Positions 9,251 to 20,700 of a stretch of DNA of 64,000 nucleotides are shown here, piece by piece. Under the pieces are notes generated by a model, which did no database searches, was not told where the DNA came from, and worked only from the letters and a program-made list of their open reading frames with translations. The stretch covers positions 94,917-158,916 of the forward strand of contig WYCW01000002.1 of the NCBI GenBank assembly GCA_011392765.1, read 5' to 3'. The position numbers and the translations under genes were made by a program. The DNA is from Candidatus Thiosymbion ectosymbiont of Catanema sp. Cochon2018 (GTDB lineage Bacteria; Pseudomonadota; Gammaproteobacteria; Chromatiales; Chromatiaceae). Positions within the stretch are counted from its first letter, which is position 1. Each line of letters begins with the position of its first letter.

Positions 9251-9399
9251 TTAGAGGCCGTCTAAAAACTAACACATTGATTTTAAATCGGTAGGCTGGC
9301 GTGAAGAACGAACCCCAGCTTTGGTTATTGCTGGGTTTTGGCCGTCCTTGGCCGCAACCCAGCCTACAGCCTACGATCCCTTTTTAGACAGTCTCTTAA
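9251..9399 (+). mobile_element. MITE family A, copy 1
   Basis: This 149-bp element has terminal inverted repeats TTAGAGGCCGTCTAAAAA / TTTTTAGACAGTCTCTTAA. An inner palindromic block is bounded by GTAGGCTGG and CCAGCCTAC. Near-identical copies lie at 25732-25880 (inverted) and 52527-52676. It contains no open reading frame. The rest of 9110-9498 shows no gene. Confidence 0.85.
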
Positions 9400-9498
9400 C
9401 CACTACCCCTGGATTTTACCTCATGGATCCGGAGGATCGTCCCGGCAAACATGAAAAATAAGCCGTAACGAGGCGCTACGACGTTACGAAATTCCGCT

Positions 9499-12400
9499 AT
9501 GAGTAATAACAACCCTACCCAACCAACCACCCTGGTCGACCTGCTCCGCTATCGGGCACAAACGCAACCTGACAAGACAGCCGATACCCTCACCGATCCC
9601 ATCGCCATCATCGGCATCGGTTGTCGCTTTCCCAAGGCCAGGAATCCCGACGAATTCTGGCAGCTCCTGAGAAATGGGGTGGATGCCGTCAGCCGGGTCC
9701 CCACATCGCGTTGGCCGCCCAAGGATAACAGCGTTCCCTGGGGCGGTTTTATCGATGACATGGACCGGTTCGACCCGGGCTTTTTCGGCATCTCTCCCCG
9801 CGAGGCTCAAACCATGGATCCTCAGCAACGCCTCCTGCTGGAGGTCGGCTGGGAGGCCCTGGAAAACGCCGGTATTGCCGTCCCATCCCTGGCCGGTAGT
9901 CGAACCGGGGTATTCGTTGGTATCTGGCAACGTGATTACCGCTATTACCTGCCTTCCGTAGGGGCGAATCTTTATTTCGAGACCGGCAACTCCTTCAGTA
10001 TTGCCGCCAATCGTCTATCTTATCTGTGGGATCTGCATGGCCCCAGCAGGGCCGTGGACACGGCTTTTTCCTCTTCCCTGGTGGCCTTACACGACGCCTG
10101 TCAGAGCCTGCGCTCGGGAGAATGCGATCTGGCCCTCGCCGGCGGCGTCAATCTGATGCTGCATCCCGGCGTGACGGATCGGTTTTCCGCCTCCCGTATG
10201 CTATCCCCCGAGGGGCGTTGCAAGGTCTTCGGTGCCGGGGCCGACGGTTATGTGCGGGGAGAGGGGTGCGGCATAGTCGTAATCAGGCACCTGAAGGATG
10301 CACTTGAAGGCGGTGACCGCATTCTGGCCGTTATTCCGGGTTCCGCCGTCAATCAGGATGGCCGCACGAATGGATTGGCCGCTCCCAATGGTAGGGCCCA
10401 ACAGGCGGTTATCCGCCAGGCCCTGGCCAATGCCGGGGTGGCGGCCTCGGAAATCAGCTATGTCGAGGCCCATGGCACAGGTATGCCGCTCGGCGATCGC
10501 ACCGAATTCGATGCCCTGAAAGAGGTGCTTCTGACACCGGATCGTTCGCCTGGGCAGATCTGTCATATCGGTTCGGTCAAGACCAATATCGGGCACCTGG
10601 AGTCCGCGGCAGGGATCGCCGGGGTGATCAAGACGGTACTGGCCCTGCAACACCGGGAGATCCCCCCCCATCTGAATATCGAAGCGCCCGATCCGGTGCT
10701 GGACATAGGGGCCGGGCCTCTCACGATTCCCATGGAATTGACCCCGTGGTCGAATGATTTTGCCCCCCCAAATTATCTGTTGGCGGGGGTAAGTTCCTTC
10801 GGTTTCAGCGGTTTCGGCGGCACCAATGCCCACGTCGTTCTGGCAGAGGCCCCTCCCGTAGAGGTATCTCCCGGAGAAGGATACGGTGAGCCGTCAGGCG
10901 AACCGCACCGATCGAGGCCTGTTCCCAGTGAGGCCGAACGCCCCTTCCACTTATTGACGCTGTCGGCCAAGACCGACGAGGCGCTGGGTGAGTTGGCAGA
11001 GAACTACGGCACCTACCTGAAGGCCCATCCGGAAATCCCACTGGCCGATGTCTGTTTCACGGCCAATACGGGACGGTCCCATTTCGATCATCGCCTGGCC
11101 CTCGTTGCCGGTTCCTCGGCAGAGGCACGGGAACAGTTGCACGCAGCCGGTTACAGCGTCGGGACCGCCGCTCGGGAAAGGCCCAGGATTGCCTTCCTGT
11201 TCTCCGGGCAGGGTTCCCAGTACGTGAGAATGGGGCGGCAACTCTACGAAACAGAACCGCTCTTTCGTCGGACCCTCGATGAATGCGACGCCATCCTGCG
11301 TCCTCTGGATGTCCCCTTGCTCGATCTCCTCTATCCCGAGACCGGAAAGCCGGATACCGGGTTGCTGGATCAAACCGCCTATACGCAACCGGCCCTGTTC
11401 GCTCTGGAATATGCCCTGGCCGGACTGTGGCAATCCTGGGGGGTTACCCCCGATGCCGTCATGGGGCATAGTTTCGGGGAATATGCGGCCGCCTGTATTG
11501 CCGGGGTTTTCGGTCCGGAGGATGGTCTGAAACTGATCGCGACGCGGGGCCGCCTGATGCAGACCCGGTGCGAGACGGGTGACATGCTGGCCCTGCCGGT
11601 GGGAGAAACCGAGGCCCGCGAACTCATCGCGCCCTTCGCGGAAGAGATCTCGGTTGCCGCTATCAACGGTCCTTCGAGTGTGGTCGTCTCCGGTACTCAC
11701 CGCGCCATGGAGGAATTGGCGGCTACCCTTGCCGACAGCGACGTAAAGGCCAAATCGTTATCCGTTTCCCATGCCTTCCATTCCGCCATGATGGAACCCA
11801 TGCTGGCCGAGTTTGAACAGGTGGCAAGCGCGATAACCTATGCCAAACCCACAATTCTCCTGTGTTCCAATGTCACAGGGAAAATAGCGACCGAGGAAAT
11901 CACAACGCCGGCTTACTGGGTCCGTCATGTACGCCAGCCGGCACGCTTTGCGGAAAGTATCCGGACCCTGTACGACCAGGGCCTGGAGACTTTTCTGGAG
12001 ATCGGCCCGAAACCGATCCTGCTGGGCATGGCCGGCCAGTGCCTGCCCGATGAAGTGGGGAATGGGCTCCCGAGTCTGCGTGAGGGACAAGACGACTGGT
12101 GGCAGATGCTGCAAAGCCTGGGAGAGTGGTACGCGCTCGGGGGCGCTGTCGATTGGGTGGCTTTCGATAAGGACTTCACACGCCGCAAGGTGCAACTGCC
12201 CACCTATCCCTTCCGGCGGCAGCGGTATTGGGTGGATGGAGCTGCGGGCAGGGATCCCGAGACAGCCGGATTGCCGACAAGTTCCTTGTCCGATCCGGTG
12301 GAACAGGGAAATATCGAAAGGCTGATCCAGCGGTTGAAGCAGACGGAACAGTTATCGGAAGAGCAGCTCGAACAGCTGCCGGCCTTGTTGGAGATACTGG

Positions 12401-12912
12401 CTGAACAGCACCAAAAAGAAGCCATAGCGGATACCACTTTGTCCGAACCGATCCAAGACCCGTTACCTGCTCGCAAATCGATTCCGATCAGACAGCGGTT
12501 GGAACAGGCCTCCGAGGAAGAATACGAGGGCATTTTAATCGGGTTTATCCGGGATAGGCTTGCCAATGTCCTGCGCATAAATCCCTCCCGATTGGATGTG
12601 CAGCAACCGCTGAATACTCTGGGGCTCGATTCCCTGATGGTGGTCGAGCTGAGAAATCGGATTCGATCGGAATCGGATGTGGACATCCCCATGGTAAGGT
12701 TCATGGAAGGGACCAGTGTTCTCGATTTGGCCAGGCAAGTCGGAACCCAAATCAAGATGCAATCCGGGGAGATTCGTTCCACCATATCGCTATTGCCGAC
12801 CACCGGCACGGCTGCGCTCAGCCCGGAGGAACAAACGCTTGCCAAACTGAAATCCGGGCAGTTGAGCGACCAGGAGATCGATGCCCTTCTGAATGAACAC
12901 GTCCGGCCGTGA
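9499..12912 (+). CDS. Type I polyketide synthase, KS(Cys-to-Phe)-AT-ACP
   Basis: This 1137-residue protein has a ketosynthase at ~33-450, an acyltransferase at ~565-870 and an ACP at ~1010-1080. The KS has all usual motifs, but the active-site cysteine of DTACSSS is Phe190 (codon TTT, 10066-10068). The two KS histidines (H325 in EAHGTG, H366 in NIGHLE) are kept. The AT has GHSFGEY (Ser658) and HAFH (758-761), the malonyl-CoA signature. The ACP serine is S1045 in GLDSL. A KS without cysteine but with both histidines cannot condense; it may decarboxylate malonyl-ACP to acetyl-ACP, as in KSQ-type loading modules. The C-terminal [12 protein letters not shown] may be a docking segment. It is therefore a likely starter module for the downstream NRPS, or an acetyl-ACP donor for the HMGS. 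Confidence 0.92.
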   Translation: MSNNNPTQPTTLVDLLRYRAQTQPDKTADTLTDPIAIIGIGCRFPKARNPDEFWQLLRNGVDAVSRVPTSRWPPKDNSVPWGGFIDDMDRFDPGFFGISPREAQTMDPQQRLLLEVGWEALENAGIAVPSLAGSRTGVFVGIWQRDYRYYLPSVGANLYFETGNSFSIAANRLSYLWDLHGPSRAVDTAFSSSLVALHDACQSLRSGECDLALAGGVNLMLHPGVTDRFSASRMLSPEGRCKVFGAGADGYVRGEGCGIVVIRHLKDALEGGDRILAVIPGSAVNQDGRTNGLAAPNGRAQQAVIRQALANAGVAASEISYVEAHGTGMPLGDRTEFDALKEVLLTPDRSPGQICHIGSVKTNIGHLESAAGIAGVIKTVLALQHREIPPHLNIEAPDPVLDIGAGPLTIPMELTPWSNDFAPPNYLLAGVSSFGFSGFGGTNAHVVLAEAPPVEVSPGEGYGEPSGEPHRSRPVPSEAERPFHLLTLSAKTDEALGELAENYGTYLKAHPEIPLADVCFTANTGRSHFDHRLALVAGSSAEAREQLHAAGYSVGTAARERPRIAFLFSGQGSQYVRMGRQLYETEPLFRRTLDECDAILRPLDVPLLDLLYPETGKPDTGLLDQTAYTQPALFALEYALAGLWQSWGVTPDAVMGHSFGEYAAACIAGVFGPEDGLKLIATRGRLMQTRCETGDMLALPVGETEARELIAPFAEEISVAAINGPSSVVVSGTHRAMEELAATLADSDVKAKSLSVSHAFHSAMMEPMLAEFEQVASAITYAKPTILLCSNVTGKIATEEITTPAYWVRHVRQPARFAESIRTLYDQGLETFLEIGPKPILLGMAGQCLPDEVGNGLPSLREGQDDWWQMLQSLGEWYALGGAVDWVAFDKDFTRRKVQLPTYPFRRQRYWVDGAAGRDPETAGLPTSSLSDPVEQGNIERLIQRLKQTEQLSEEQLEQLPALLEILAEQHQKEAIADTTLSEPIQDPLPARKSIPIRQRLEQASEEEYEGILIGFIRDRLANVLRINPSRLDVQQPLNTLGLDSLMVVELRNRIRSESDVDIPMVRFMEGTSVLDLARQVGTQIKMQSGEIRSTISLLPTTGTAALSPEEQTLAKLKSGQLSDQEIDALLNEHVRP

Positions 12913-12961
12913 TCGTTAAGTCCTCTGCTATTTTGTAATCATTCAGCATCGGGCATGAATC

Positions 12962-14734
12962 ATGAAATTTCCCTACGGTATTGCCGATTTTTACGCTTTG
13001 ATTATGGAGGGTTATTTTTATGCCGATCGTACGGATCGCATCTCTTCCCTCGAAGAAGCGGGCAAACACCTCCTGTTCCTGCGTCCGCGCCGGTTCGGAA
13101 AAAGTCTGGTGCTGTCGATGCTGGAAAACTACTACGACCTGGCGAAGCGCGACGAATTCGAGCAACTGTTCGGGCGCCTGAAGATCGGCGCAAACCCTAC
13201 CCCGCTGCACAATCGCTACTTCGTGATGTGGTGGGATTTTTCCATGGTGGCCTCCCATGGCGATACCCAGGCCATCGAACAGGCGTTGCATGACCACATC
13301 AATGTCTGTGTACAGGGTTTCATCGACCGCTACCGGGAACAGCTGCCCCCGGTATCCCCTCTCAATCCCAATAATGCCCTGGCCTCTTTTCACACCCTGG
13401 TCAATGCGGTGAGCCGGACACAGTACAAACTCTATCTCTTCATCGACGAATACGACAACTTCGCCAACGAGGTCATGGCCGCCCAGCTGGGTGGAAAGGA
13501 CCGGTATGCGACTCTGGTGCATGGCGAAGGCATCTTGAAAACCCTGTTCAAGGCGATTAAAGCCCTGAGCAGTGGGCAGGGCTTCGACAAGGTATTCATT
13601 ACCGGGGTGTCGCCGGTGGTCATGAGCGACATCAGCAGCGGCTATAACGTGGCGCGCGATGTCTCTTTCCTTCCGAAATACCGTGATCTGTGCGGTTTTC
13701 ACGACAGCGAGGTAGCGGACGCCCTGGAGAAAATCGGCAAGGAATGCAATTTGCCCGCATCCCAGGTGCAGGAGGCCCTTGCTACCATGCGCACCTTTTA
13801 TAACGGGTACCGTTTCGGCTATGAAGAGGGACCACTTCTCTACAATCCCACTCTGGCGCTGTATTTTCTCCAAAATTACCAGGAAGAATGCACCTATCCC
13901 CGGAGGATCCTGGACGACAACCTGGCCATGGATCGCAACCGCATCGAATACATCGCCCGCCTGCCACACGGCAACGAACTGGTTACCAGGGCCCTCGGTC
14001 CCACCGACGCGATCCTGATCGACGAGTTGGCCAATCGCTTCGGCGTCGAGGACATGTTGGCGGCCACCCGTGACCAGCCCTTCCTGGCCTCCCTCATGTA
14101 TTACCTGGGGGTGTTGACCATTGCCGGGAGCGACGCCATGGGTCGCCTGGCACTGACTATTCCCAACCTGGTGATCCGGCGCCTGTATGTGGAGCGCATC
14201 CGGGACGCACTGCTGCCTGAATATGAGGACCGAGAAACCGCCCGCCGGGCGGCAGAGCACTTCTACACCAGTGGCGATCTCGAGTCCCTGTGCGATTTCA
14301 TCGAAACCCGCTATTTTCAGGTATTCGACAATCGGGATTATCGCTGGACCAATGAACTGGTGGTCAAGACCGCATTCCTGGTGGTGCTGTTCTCCGACAC
14401 CTTCTACATCATGGATTCGGAAACGGCCATCGACAAGGGCTATGCCGACCTCAGCATGATCGTCCGTCCCGACATGCGCAGATACCAGCTATTGGATCAC
14501 CTGTTGGAATTCAAATATATCCCGCTGCAGGAATTGGGTCTGAGCAACCAGGAAGTCGGGTCGAAAAGCCGCGAGGAGCTGCGGGCACTGCCCCAGGTCG
14601 AGGCCAAACTCACGGCAGCCACGGAACAACTGGCCGGCTATCGCGCCACCCTGGAACAGGTCTATGGTGACAGGCTACGCCTTACCACCCATGCGGTGGT
14701 GGCCCTGGGGCTGACCCGGTTGGTTTGGGAATGA
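12962..14734 (+). CDS. AAA-ATPase-like / PDDEXK_9 domain protein
   Basis: This 590-residue protein starts MKFPYGIADFYALIMEGYFYADRTDRI. A Walker A-like motif RPRRFGKSL lies at ~41-49, LYLFIDEYDNFANEV (Walker B-like) near 158-172 and FITGVSPVVMSD near 215. The C-terminus (~460-580) is the PD-(D/E)XK-like PDDEXK_9 domain with YQLLDHLLEFKYI. It is full length for the family (about 500-600 residues) and paralogous to 27165-28955. It sits 49 bp after the PKS and 33 bp before the NRPS on the same strand, yet no member of the family is known as a biosynthetic enzyme. It may be an insertion tolerated in the operon. The molecular function of the family is not established. Confidence 0.88.
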   Translation: MKFPYGIADFYALIMEGYFYADRTDRISSLEEAGKHLLFLRPRRFGKSLVLSMLENYYDLAKRDEFEQLFGRLKIGANPTPLHNRYFVMWWDFSMVASHGDTQAIEQALHDHINVCVQGFIDRYREQLPPVSPLNPNNALASFHTLVNAVSRTQYKLYLFIDEYDNFANEVMAAQLGGKDRYATLVHGEGILKTLFKAIKALSSGQGFDKVFITGVSPVVMSDISSGYNVARDVSFLPKYRDLCGFHDSEVADALEKIGKECNLPASQVQEALATMRTFYNGYRFGYEEGPLLYNPTLALYFLQNYQEECTYPRRILDDNLAMDRNRIEYIARLPHGNELVTRALGPTDAILIDELANRFGVEDMLAATRDQPFLASLMYYLGVLTIAGSDAMGRLALTIPNLVIRRLYVERIRDALLPEYEDRETARRAAEHFYTSGDLESLCDFIETRYFQVFDNRDYRWTNELVVKTAFLVVLFSDTFYIMDSETAIDKGYADLSMIVRPDMRRYQLLDHLLEFKYIPLQELGLSNQEVGSKSREELRALPQVEAKLTAATEQLAGYRATLEQVYGDRLRLTTHAVVALGLTRLVWE

Positions 14735-14767
14735 TTCTGCTGCGCGCAATCCTAGAGGATAGAAAAT

Positions 14768-17700
14768 ATGAATGATGCCCCTGAAACAAAGGATCTCTCC
14801 GGCGAAGAAAAGCGCGCACTTCTGGAACGCTTGTTGCTCGAGAAAGCGAGCCGGGTAAAAACCTCGCATCCCTTATCCCATGGTCAGCAAGCCCTCTGGT
14901 TCCTGCACCAGGACGCCCCCGAGAGTCCGGCTTATAACGTGGCGGTGGTCTTTCGTATTCTCTCCCCGGTCGATGTATCGGCCTTGCGGTCGGTATTTCA
15001 GACTTTACTCAGTCGCCACCCCTCCCTGCGCAGCACCTTTTCGCAACCGGATGGCCAACCTGCTCAGATCGTCCAGGGCCACCAGGATGTCTATTTCGAG
15101 GAGATCGATGCCTCCATGGATACCGGGGAGGAACTCCAGCGACGGGTAACCGAGGCCTACCAGCGCCCTTTCGATCTGGAACAAGGCCCATTACTGCGAG
15201 TCAGTCTGTTCACGCGCGCGCCGGAAGAGCATGTGCTATTGATCGTGATGCATCATATCGTGACCGATGGTTGGTCCGATTGGGCGTTGCTGTCGGAGTT
15301 GTTGCTGCTCTATCCGGCCCTAAAGGCCGGCCAGTCGGCGACCTTGCCTCCCCTGACATACCACTACCGGGATTTCGTGAAGTGGCAGGCCGAACTGCTC
15401 GCAAGCCCCGAAGGGGAACGGCTGTGGAAATACTGGCGGGAACGGTTATCCGGTGAACTGCCGGTGCTCGATCTACCCACGGACCGCCCTCGTCCGCCCG
15501 TGCAGACCCATGAGGGCGCATCCGTTTTCTTCACACTACCGGAACCCCTGACCCGGAAACTCAGGGACCAGGCGCAAGCCTCGGGTGCCACCCTCTACAT
15601 GATCCTCCTGGCCGCCTTTCAGATATTGCTACATCGCTATACGGGCCAGGACGATATCCTGGTGGGCGCCCCCGCCGCGGGCCGTAGCCGCAGTGAATTC
15701 GAGGGCATCGTCGGTTATTTCGTCAATCCCATCGTCCTGCGGGCCAGGCTGGAAGGAAATCCGTCTTTCGCTGTCTTTCTCGACCAGGTGCGCCAAACCC
15801 TGCTGGAAGGACTCGCCCATCAGGATTACCCCTTCCCGCTGCTGGTCGAACGCCTGCAACCGACTCGGGATACCAGCCATTCTCCCATTTTCCAGGTCAT
15901 GTTCGCTTTGCGGAAAGCCCAGCAGGATGATGACCTATCCGCCTTGCTGGGGGCAGGCGACGAAAGCTTCAGCGTAAATAAAAATGGACTTCTATTGGCG
16001 CCTTTCAGGATGGCCCAACAGGAAGGCCAGTTCGATTTGGCCCTGGGAATGACTGAAACGAAACAATCCTTGTCCGGTGCCTTCCAATACAACACGGATC
16101 TGTTCGAGGCCGAGACGACCGAACGGATGGCGGGGCATTTCGTGCGGCTGTTGGAAGGGATTGTCGCCGCGCCCGAGGCGGAAATATCCCGGCTGCCGCT
16201 GCTGACCGAGGTAGAACAGGCACGCATCCTGGTCGAGTGGAACGACACGAAAGCTCCCTATCCGGCCGACAAATGCATCCATGAGCTCTTCGAGGAACAG
16301 GTGGCGAAAAGCCCGGATGCGGTGGCGGTGGTCTTCGAAGATGAGGAGGTCAGTTACGGGGAACTCAACGCCCGCGCCAACCGGCTGGCACACCGGCTGC
16401 GGGCGCTGGGGGTAGGACCGGAAACCCTGGTCGGGCTCCTGGTGGAACGGTCGGTAGAGATGATTGTGGGCCTGCTGGCGATCCTCAAGGCCGGCGGGGC
16501 CTATGTACCCCTGGACCCGGCGTATCCGCAAGAACGGCTTGCCTTTATGGCCGAGGATGCGGAGCTGAAGCTATTGCTGTGCCATGGATCGACCCGGGAA
16601 GGGTTGCCGGAATGCCCGGCACGGATCCTCGACCTGGATGCGGAAGCGGCGGCAATCGCCGGTGAAAGCTCGGCTAACCCTGTACGACTTGCCGGGCCGG
16701 ATAACCTCGCCTATGTCATCTATACGTCCGGTTCGACCGGGAAACCGAAAGGAGTGATGACCCAACATCGTGGTTGTGTAAACTATATTATTCCAGTTAT
16801 TGCCATATACGAGTTGGGTGATAATGATACTGTTCTCCAATTCTCTTCTATAACCTTCGATTCATCGGTAGACGAGATTTTTACGTGTCTTTCCTCCGGA
16901 GGAAGACTGATTCCAAGGACGGAAAAAATGATCGAGTCACCACAACGCTTCCTGGAAACCTGCCGGGACTCGGGTGTAACCGTATTGTATCTTCCAACCT
17001 CATATTGGCATCAGATCATATCCGAAATAGCAGGCATCATGAATGAGTCCTTTGTTGTCAAAAAGAAAGGTAGAGTTGGTGATGGTTTATTTTCCACACG
17101 GCCGTATAAAAAAGGAGAAATGGTACTGAAGTTGGAAGGTGAGATTCTCGACCACCCTACAAGAGAGACCGTGCAACTCGGTAAAAATAAACATATCAGG
17201 GATAAATCGAATGGAGTCTTTATGAATCATTCATGTTATCCCAATACGACCATAAAACATGATTGCGTCATAGCGATCAGAGACATCCGGTTCGGTGACG
17301 AAATAACCTTTGATTATTGTGAAACGGAAGACAAGCTGAGCAATCCTTTTATTTGCGATTGCTGCAATAATCTGATCGCAGGAAAATTCAGTGCAAAAGA
17401 AAGAACGCCTGATCCTGAATTATCCGACGCGAAGACGCACAATTTCATCTTCTCCAGAAGATTGCGTCTCGTTATTATCGGAGGGGAAAATGCGCTACCG
17501 GATAGATTAAAGATCTGGAACACGCTGAGTGGTTACTCGAAATTAGTGAACGGCTATGGACCCACGGAAGCAAGCATTGCCGTCACGTTCTGGGCGTTCG
17601 ATGGTACTGAATACATTAAGGAGGAAATAAATGAAGTCCCGATCGGTCGTCCTATCGCCAACATGCGAACATATATTCTCGACCAGCACCGGCAGCCTGT

Positions 17701-20700
17701 TCCCATTGGAGTCCCCGGTGAGCTTCATATCGCAGGCATAGGGCTCGCACGTGGTTATCTCAATCAGCCTGAACTGACTGCCGAAAAATTCATTGACGTT
17801 GAATTACTCGGTAAAACGGAGCGTGTCTACAAAACCGGTGACCTTTGCCGCTGGCTGCCCGACGGGAATATCGAGTTCCTGGGCCGGATCGATACGCAGG
17901 TAAAAATCAGGGGCTTCCGCATCGAGTGCGGGGAGGTGGAAAATGCCCTGTCGGCACACCCCGGCATCCGCGAGGCGGTGGTGGATGCCCGTGGTGAGGG
18001 CGTGGACCGGCAATTGGTGGCGTGGGTGGTCGCGGAGAGCGACAACCAACCGGCGCTGCGGGATGAATTACGCGCGCACCTGCGTGGCCTGCTGCCCGAC
18101 TGGATGGTGCCCGCCGGATTCGTGTTCCTGAAGGCATTACCCCTGACGCCGAGCGGCAAGATCGACCGGCGGGCATTGCCGGACCCGGATGCCGACGCGC
18201 TGGGAACGGAAGCGCACTATGCTGCACCCCGAGATCCGGTGGAAGAGACCCTGTGCGGGATCTTCGCCCAGGTGCTCGGGGTCTCACGGGTGGGCATCCA
18301 GGACGGCTTCTTCGCACTCGGCGGCCATTCCTTGTTGGCGACCCGCGTGGTGTCCCAAGTGCGAGAGCATCTCGCGGTGGAATTGCCCTTGCGCACCCTG
18401 TTCGAGTATCCGACCCCGGCCGGGTTGGCGAGGGCCATCGCCGAACTCTCCGGCTCCGAGACCTTGCCGCCGGTGGTTGCTATCCCACGCGATGGTCCCC
18501 TTGCAGCCTCGTTCGCCCAGGAGCGGTTGTGGGTGCTGGATCGCCTCGAAGGCAGTGAGAATGTCACCTACTCCATCCCGTTTGCAGTGCGTTTGCGGGG
18601 GGCGTTGGAGGTATCCGCGCTCAGCCGGGCGCTCTCCCAGCTCGCGGCCCGGCATGAATCCTTGCGCACGCACTTCGCGGCGGGTGCGGAGGGCCCCCCG
18701 ACTCAGGTGATTCTGCCGGCGGGACCAAGCCCCCTGCCCAGCGAAGCGGTCACGGAAGCGGCCTTGGTCGTCCGTCTGCGTGAAGAGGCCGCCCGTCCCT
18801 TCGATCTGGCAACGGGCCCCCTGTTTCGGGCGCTGCTGTTCCGTACCGACGAGCTGGGACACGTCTTGTTCCTGAATGTCCACCACATCGTCTTCGACGG
18901 TTGGTCGGGGGACATCCTGCAGCGAGAACTGGGAGAACTCTACAACGCGGAAATCGAAGGCCGCCCCCCCGTCCTCCCCGCGGCATCCCTGCACTACGCG
19001 GATTACGCGGCCTGGCAACGGGGCTGGCTGGCGGGTGAGACCCAAGCGCGTCAGCTCGACTGGTGGCGGGAACACCTCGCGGGCGCGCCGGCCTTGTTGG
19101 AGCTGCCCTGGGATCATCCGCGTCCGCCGCTCCAGGATTTCCGGGGTGGTCAGGTGCCGGTAGTCATCCCCTCGCACCTGGGAACGCGGCTCGCCGAGCT
19201 GGGTCGTGGGCAGGGAGCGACCCTGTTCATGGTTCTGCACGCGGCTTTCTGCGTCCTGCTCGCTCGCCTGTCGGGGCAGGAAGACATCGTAGTCGGTACG
19301 CCGGTTGCCGGACGCCGGCACGCCAGCTTCGACCACATGATCGGGTTCTTCGTGAACACCCTGGCCCTGCGGGCGGATCTCGCCGGAGACCCCGGCTTCG
19401 GGGAAGTGCTATCACAGGTTCGGGAGCGTGCGTTGGCGGCCTGGTCGCACCAGGACGTACCCTTCGAGCGGGTGGTGGATGCCCTGCGCCCGGAACGCTC
19501 CCTGGATCGGACACCGCTGTTTCAGGTGCTGTTCGTGCTGCAGAACACCCCGGTGGAGGACATGACCTTTGTCGATCTGGATGTGGAAGCACTGGCGATT
19601 GGTGAGGAAGATGGGCGTGGCATTGCCAAGTTCGATCTGTTGCTCGGCCTCGAAGAGACAGCTGCTGGTGAAATAAAAGGTTCCCTGGGATACGCCTCGC
19701 AGCTGTTCAAGCGCTCCACGATCGAGCGTTGGGCGGGGCATTTCGTGCGGCTGTTGGAAGGGATCGTCGCCGCCCCCGAGGCGGAAATATCCCGGCTGCC
19801 GCTGCTGACCGAGGTAGAACAGGCACGCATCCTGGTCGAGTGGAACGACACAAAAACGCCCTATCCGCAAGACACGTGTATCCATGCGCTCTTCGAGGAA
19901 CAGGTGGCGAGGAGCCCGGATGCGATGGCGGTGGTCTTCGAAGATGAGGAGGTCAGTTACGGGGAACTCAACGCCCGCGCCAACCGGCTGGCACACCGGC
20001 TGCGGGCGTTGGGAGTAGGACCGGAAACCCTGGTCGGGCTCCTGATGGAACGGTCGGTGGAAATGATCCTGGGCCTGCTGGCGATCCTCAAGGCCGGCGG
20101 GGCCTATGTGCCCCTGGACCCGGCGTATCCGCAGGAACGGCTGGCCTTCATGACCGAGGATGCGGATCTGAAGGTGCTGCTGTGTCATGGGGCGACACGG
20201 GAAAGCTTACCGGGGTGCTCGGCGCGGATTCTCGACCTGGATGCGGATGCGGCGGCAATCGCCGGTGAAAGCTCGGCCAATCCCGCACGGCTTGGTTCAC
20301 CGGATAATCTTGCCTATGTCATCTATACCTCGGGGAGCACGGGGAAACCAAAAGGTGTGGCTATGTCCCATGCCGGGTTGGTCAACCTTCTTGCATGGCA
20401 GAGGGCACAGTTCCGTGGTGAAGAAGAACATGTCGTTTTGCAATTTGCTCCCTTGAGTTTCGATGTCTCTTTTCAGGATATTCTGTCCACATTGTACGAA
20501 GGCAGTACGTTGGTACTGGTTGGAAACGACGTGCGCAGGGATTTCACTCTCCTGATCGACCATCTGATTGCAAACGAAGTGGATCGCATCTTTCTGCCAT
20601 TCATTGCCCTGCAAAACTTTGCCTCCATTTCGAACAGCACGGGAAAAATTCCGGATCTGAAGGAGGTAATCACCGCCGGAGAGCAATTGCAGAATACGGA

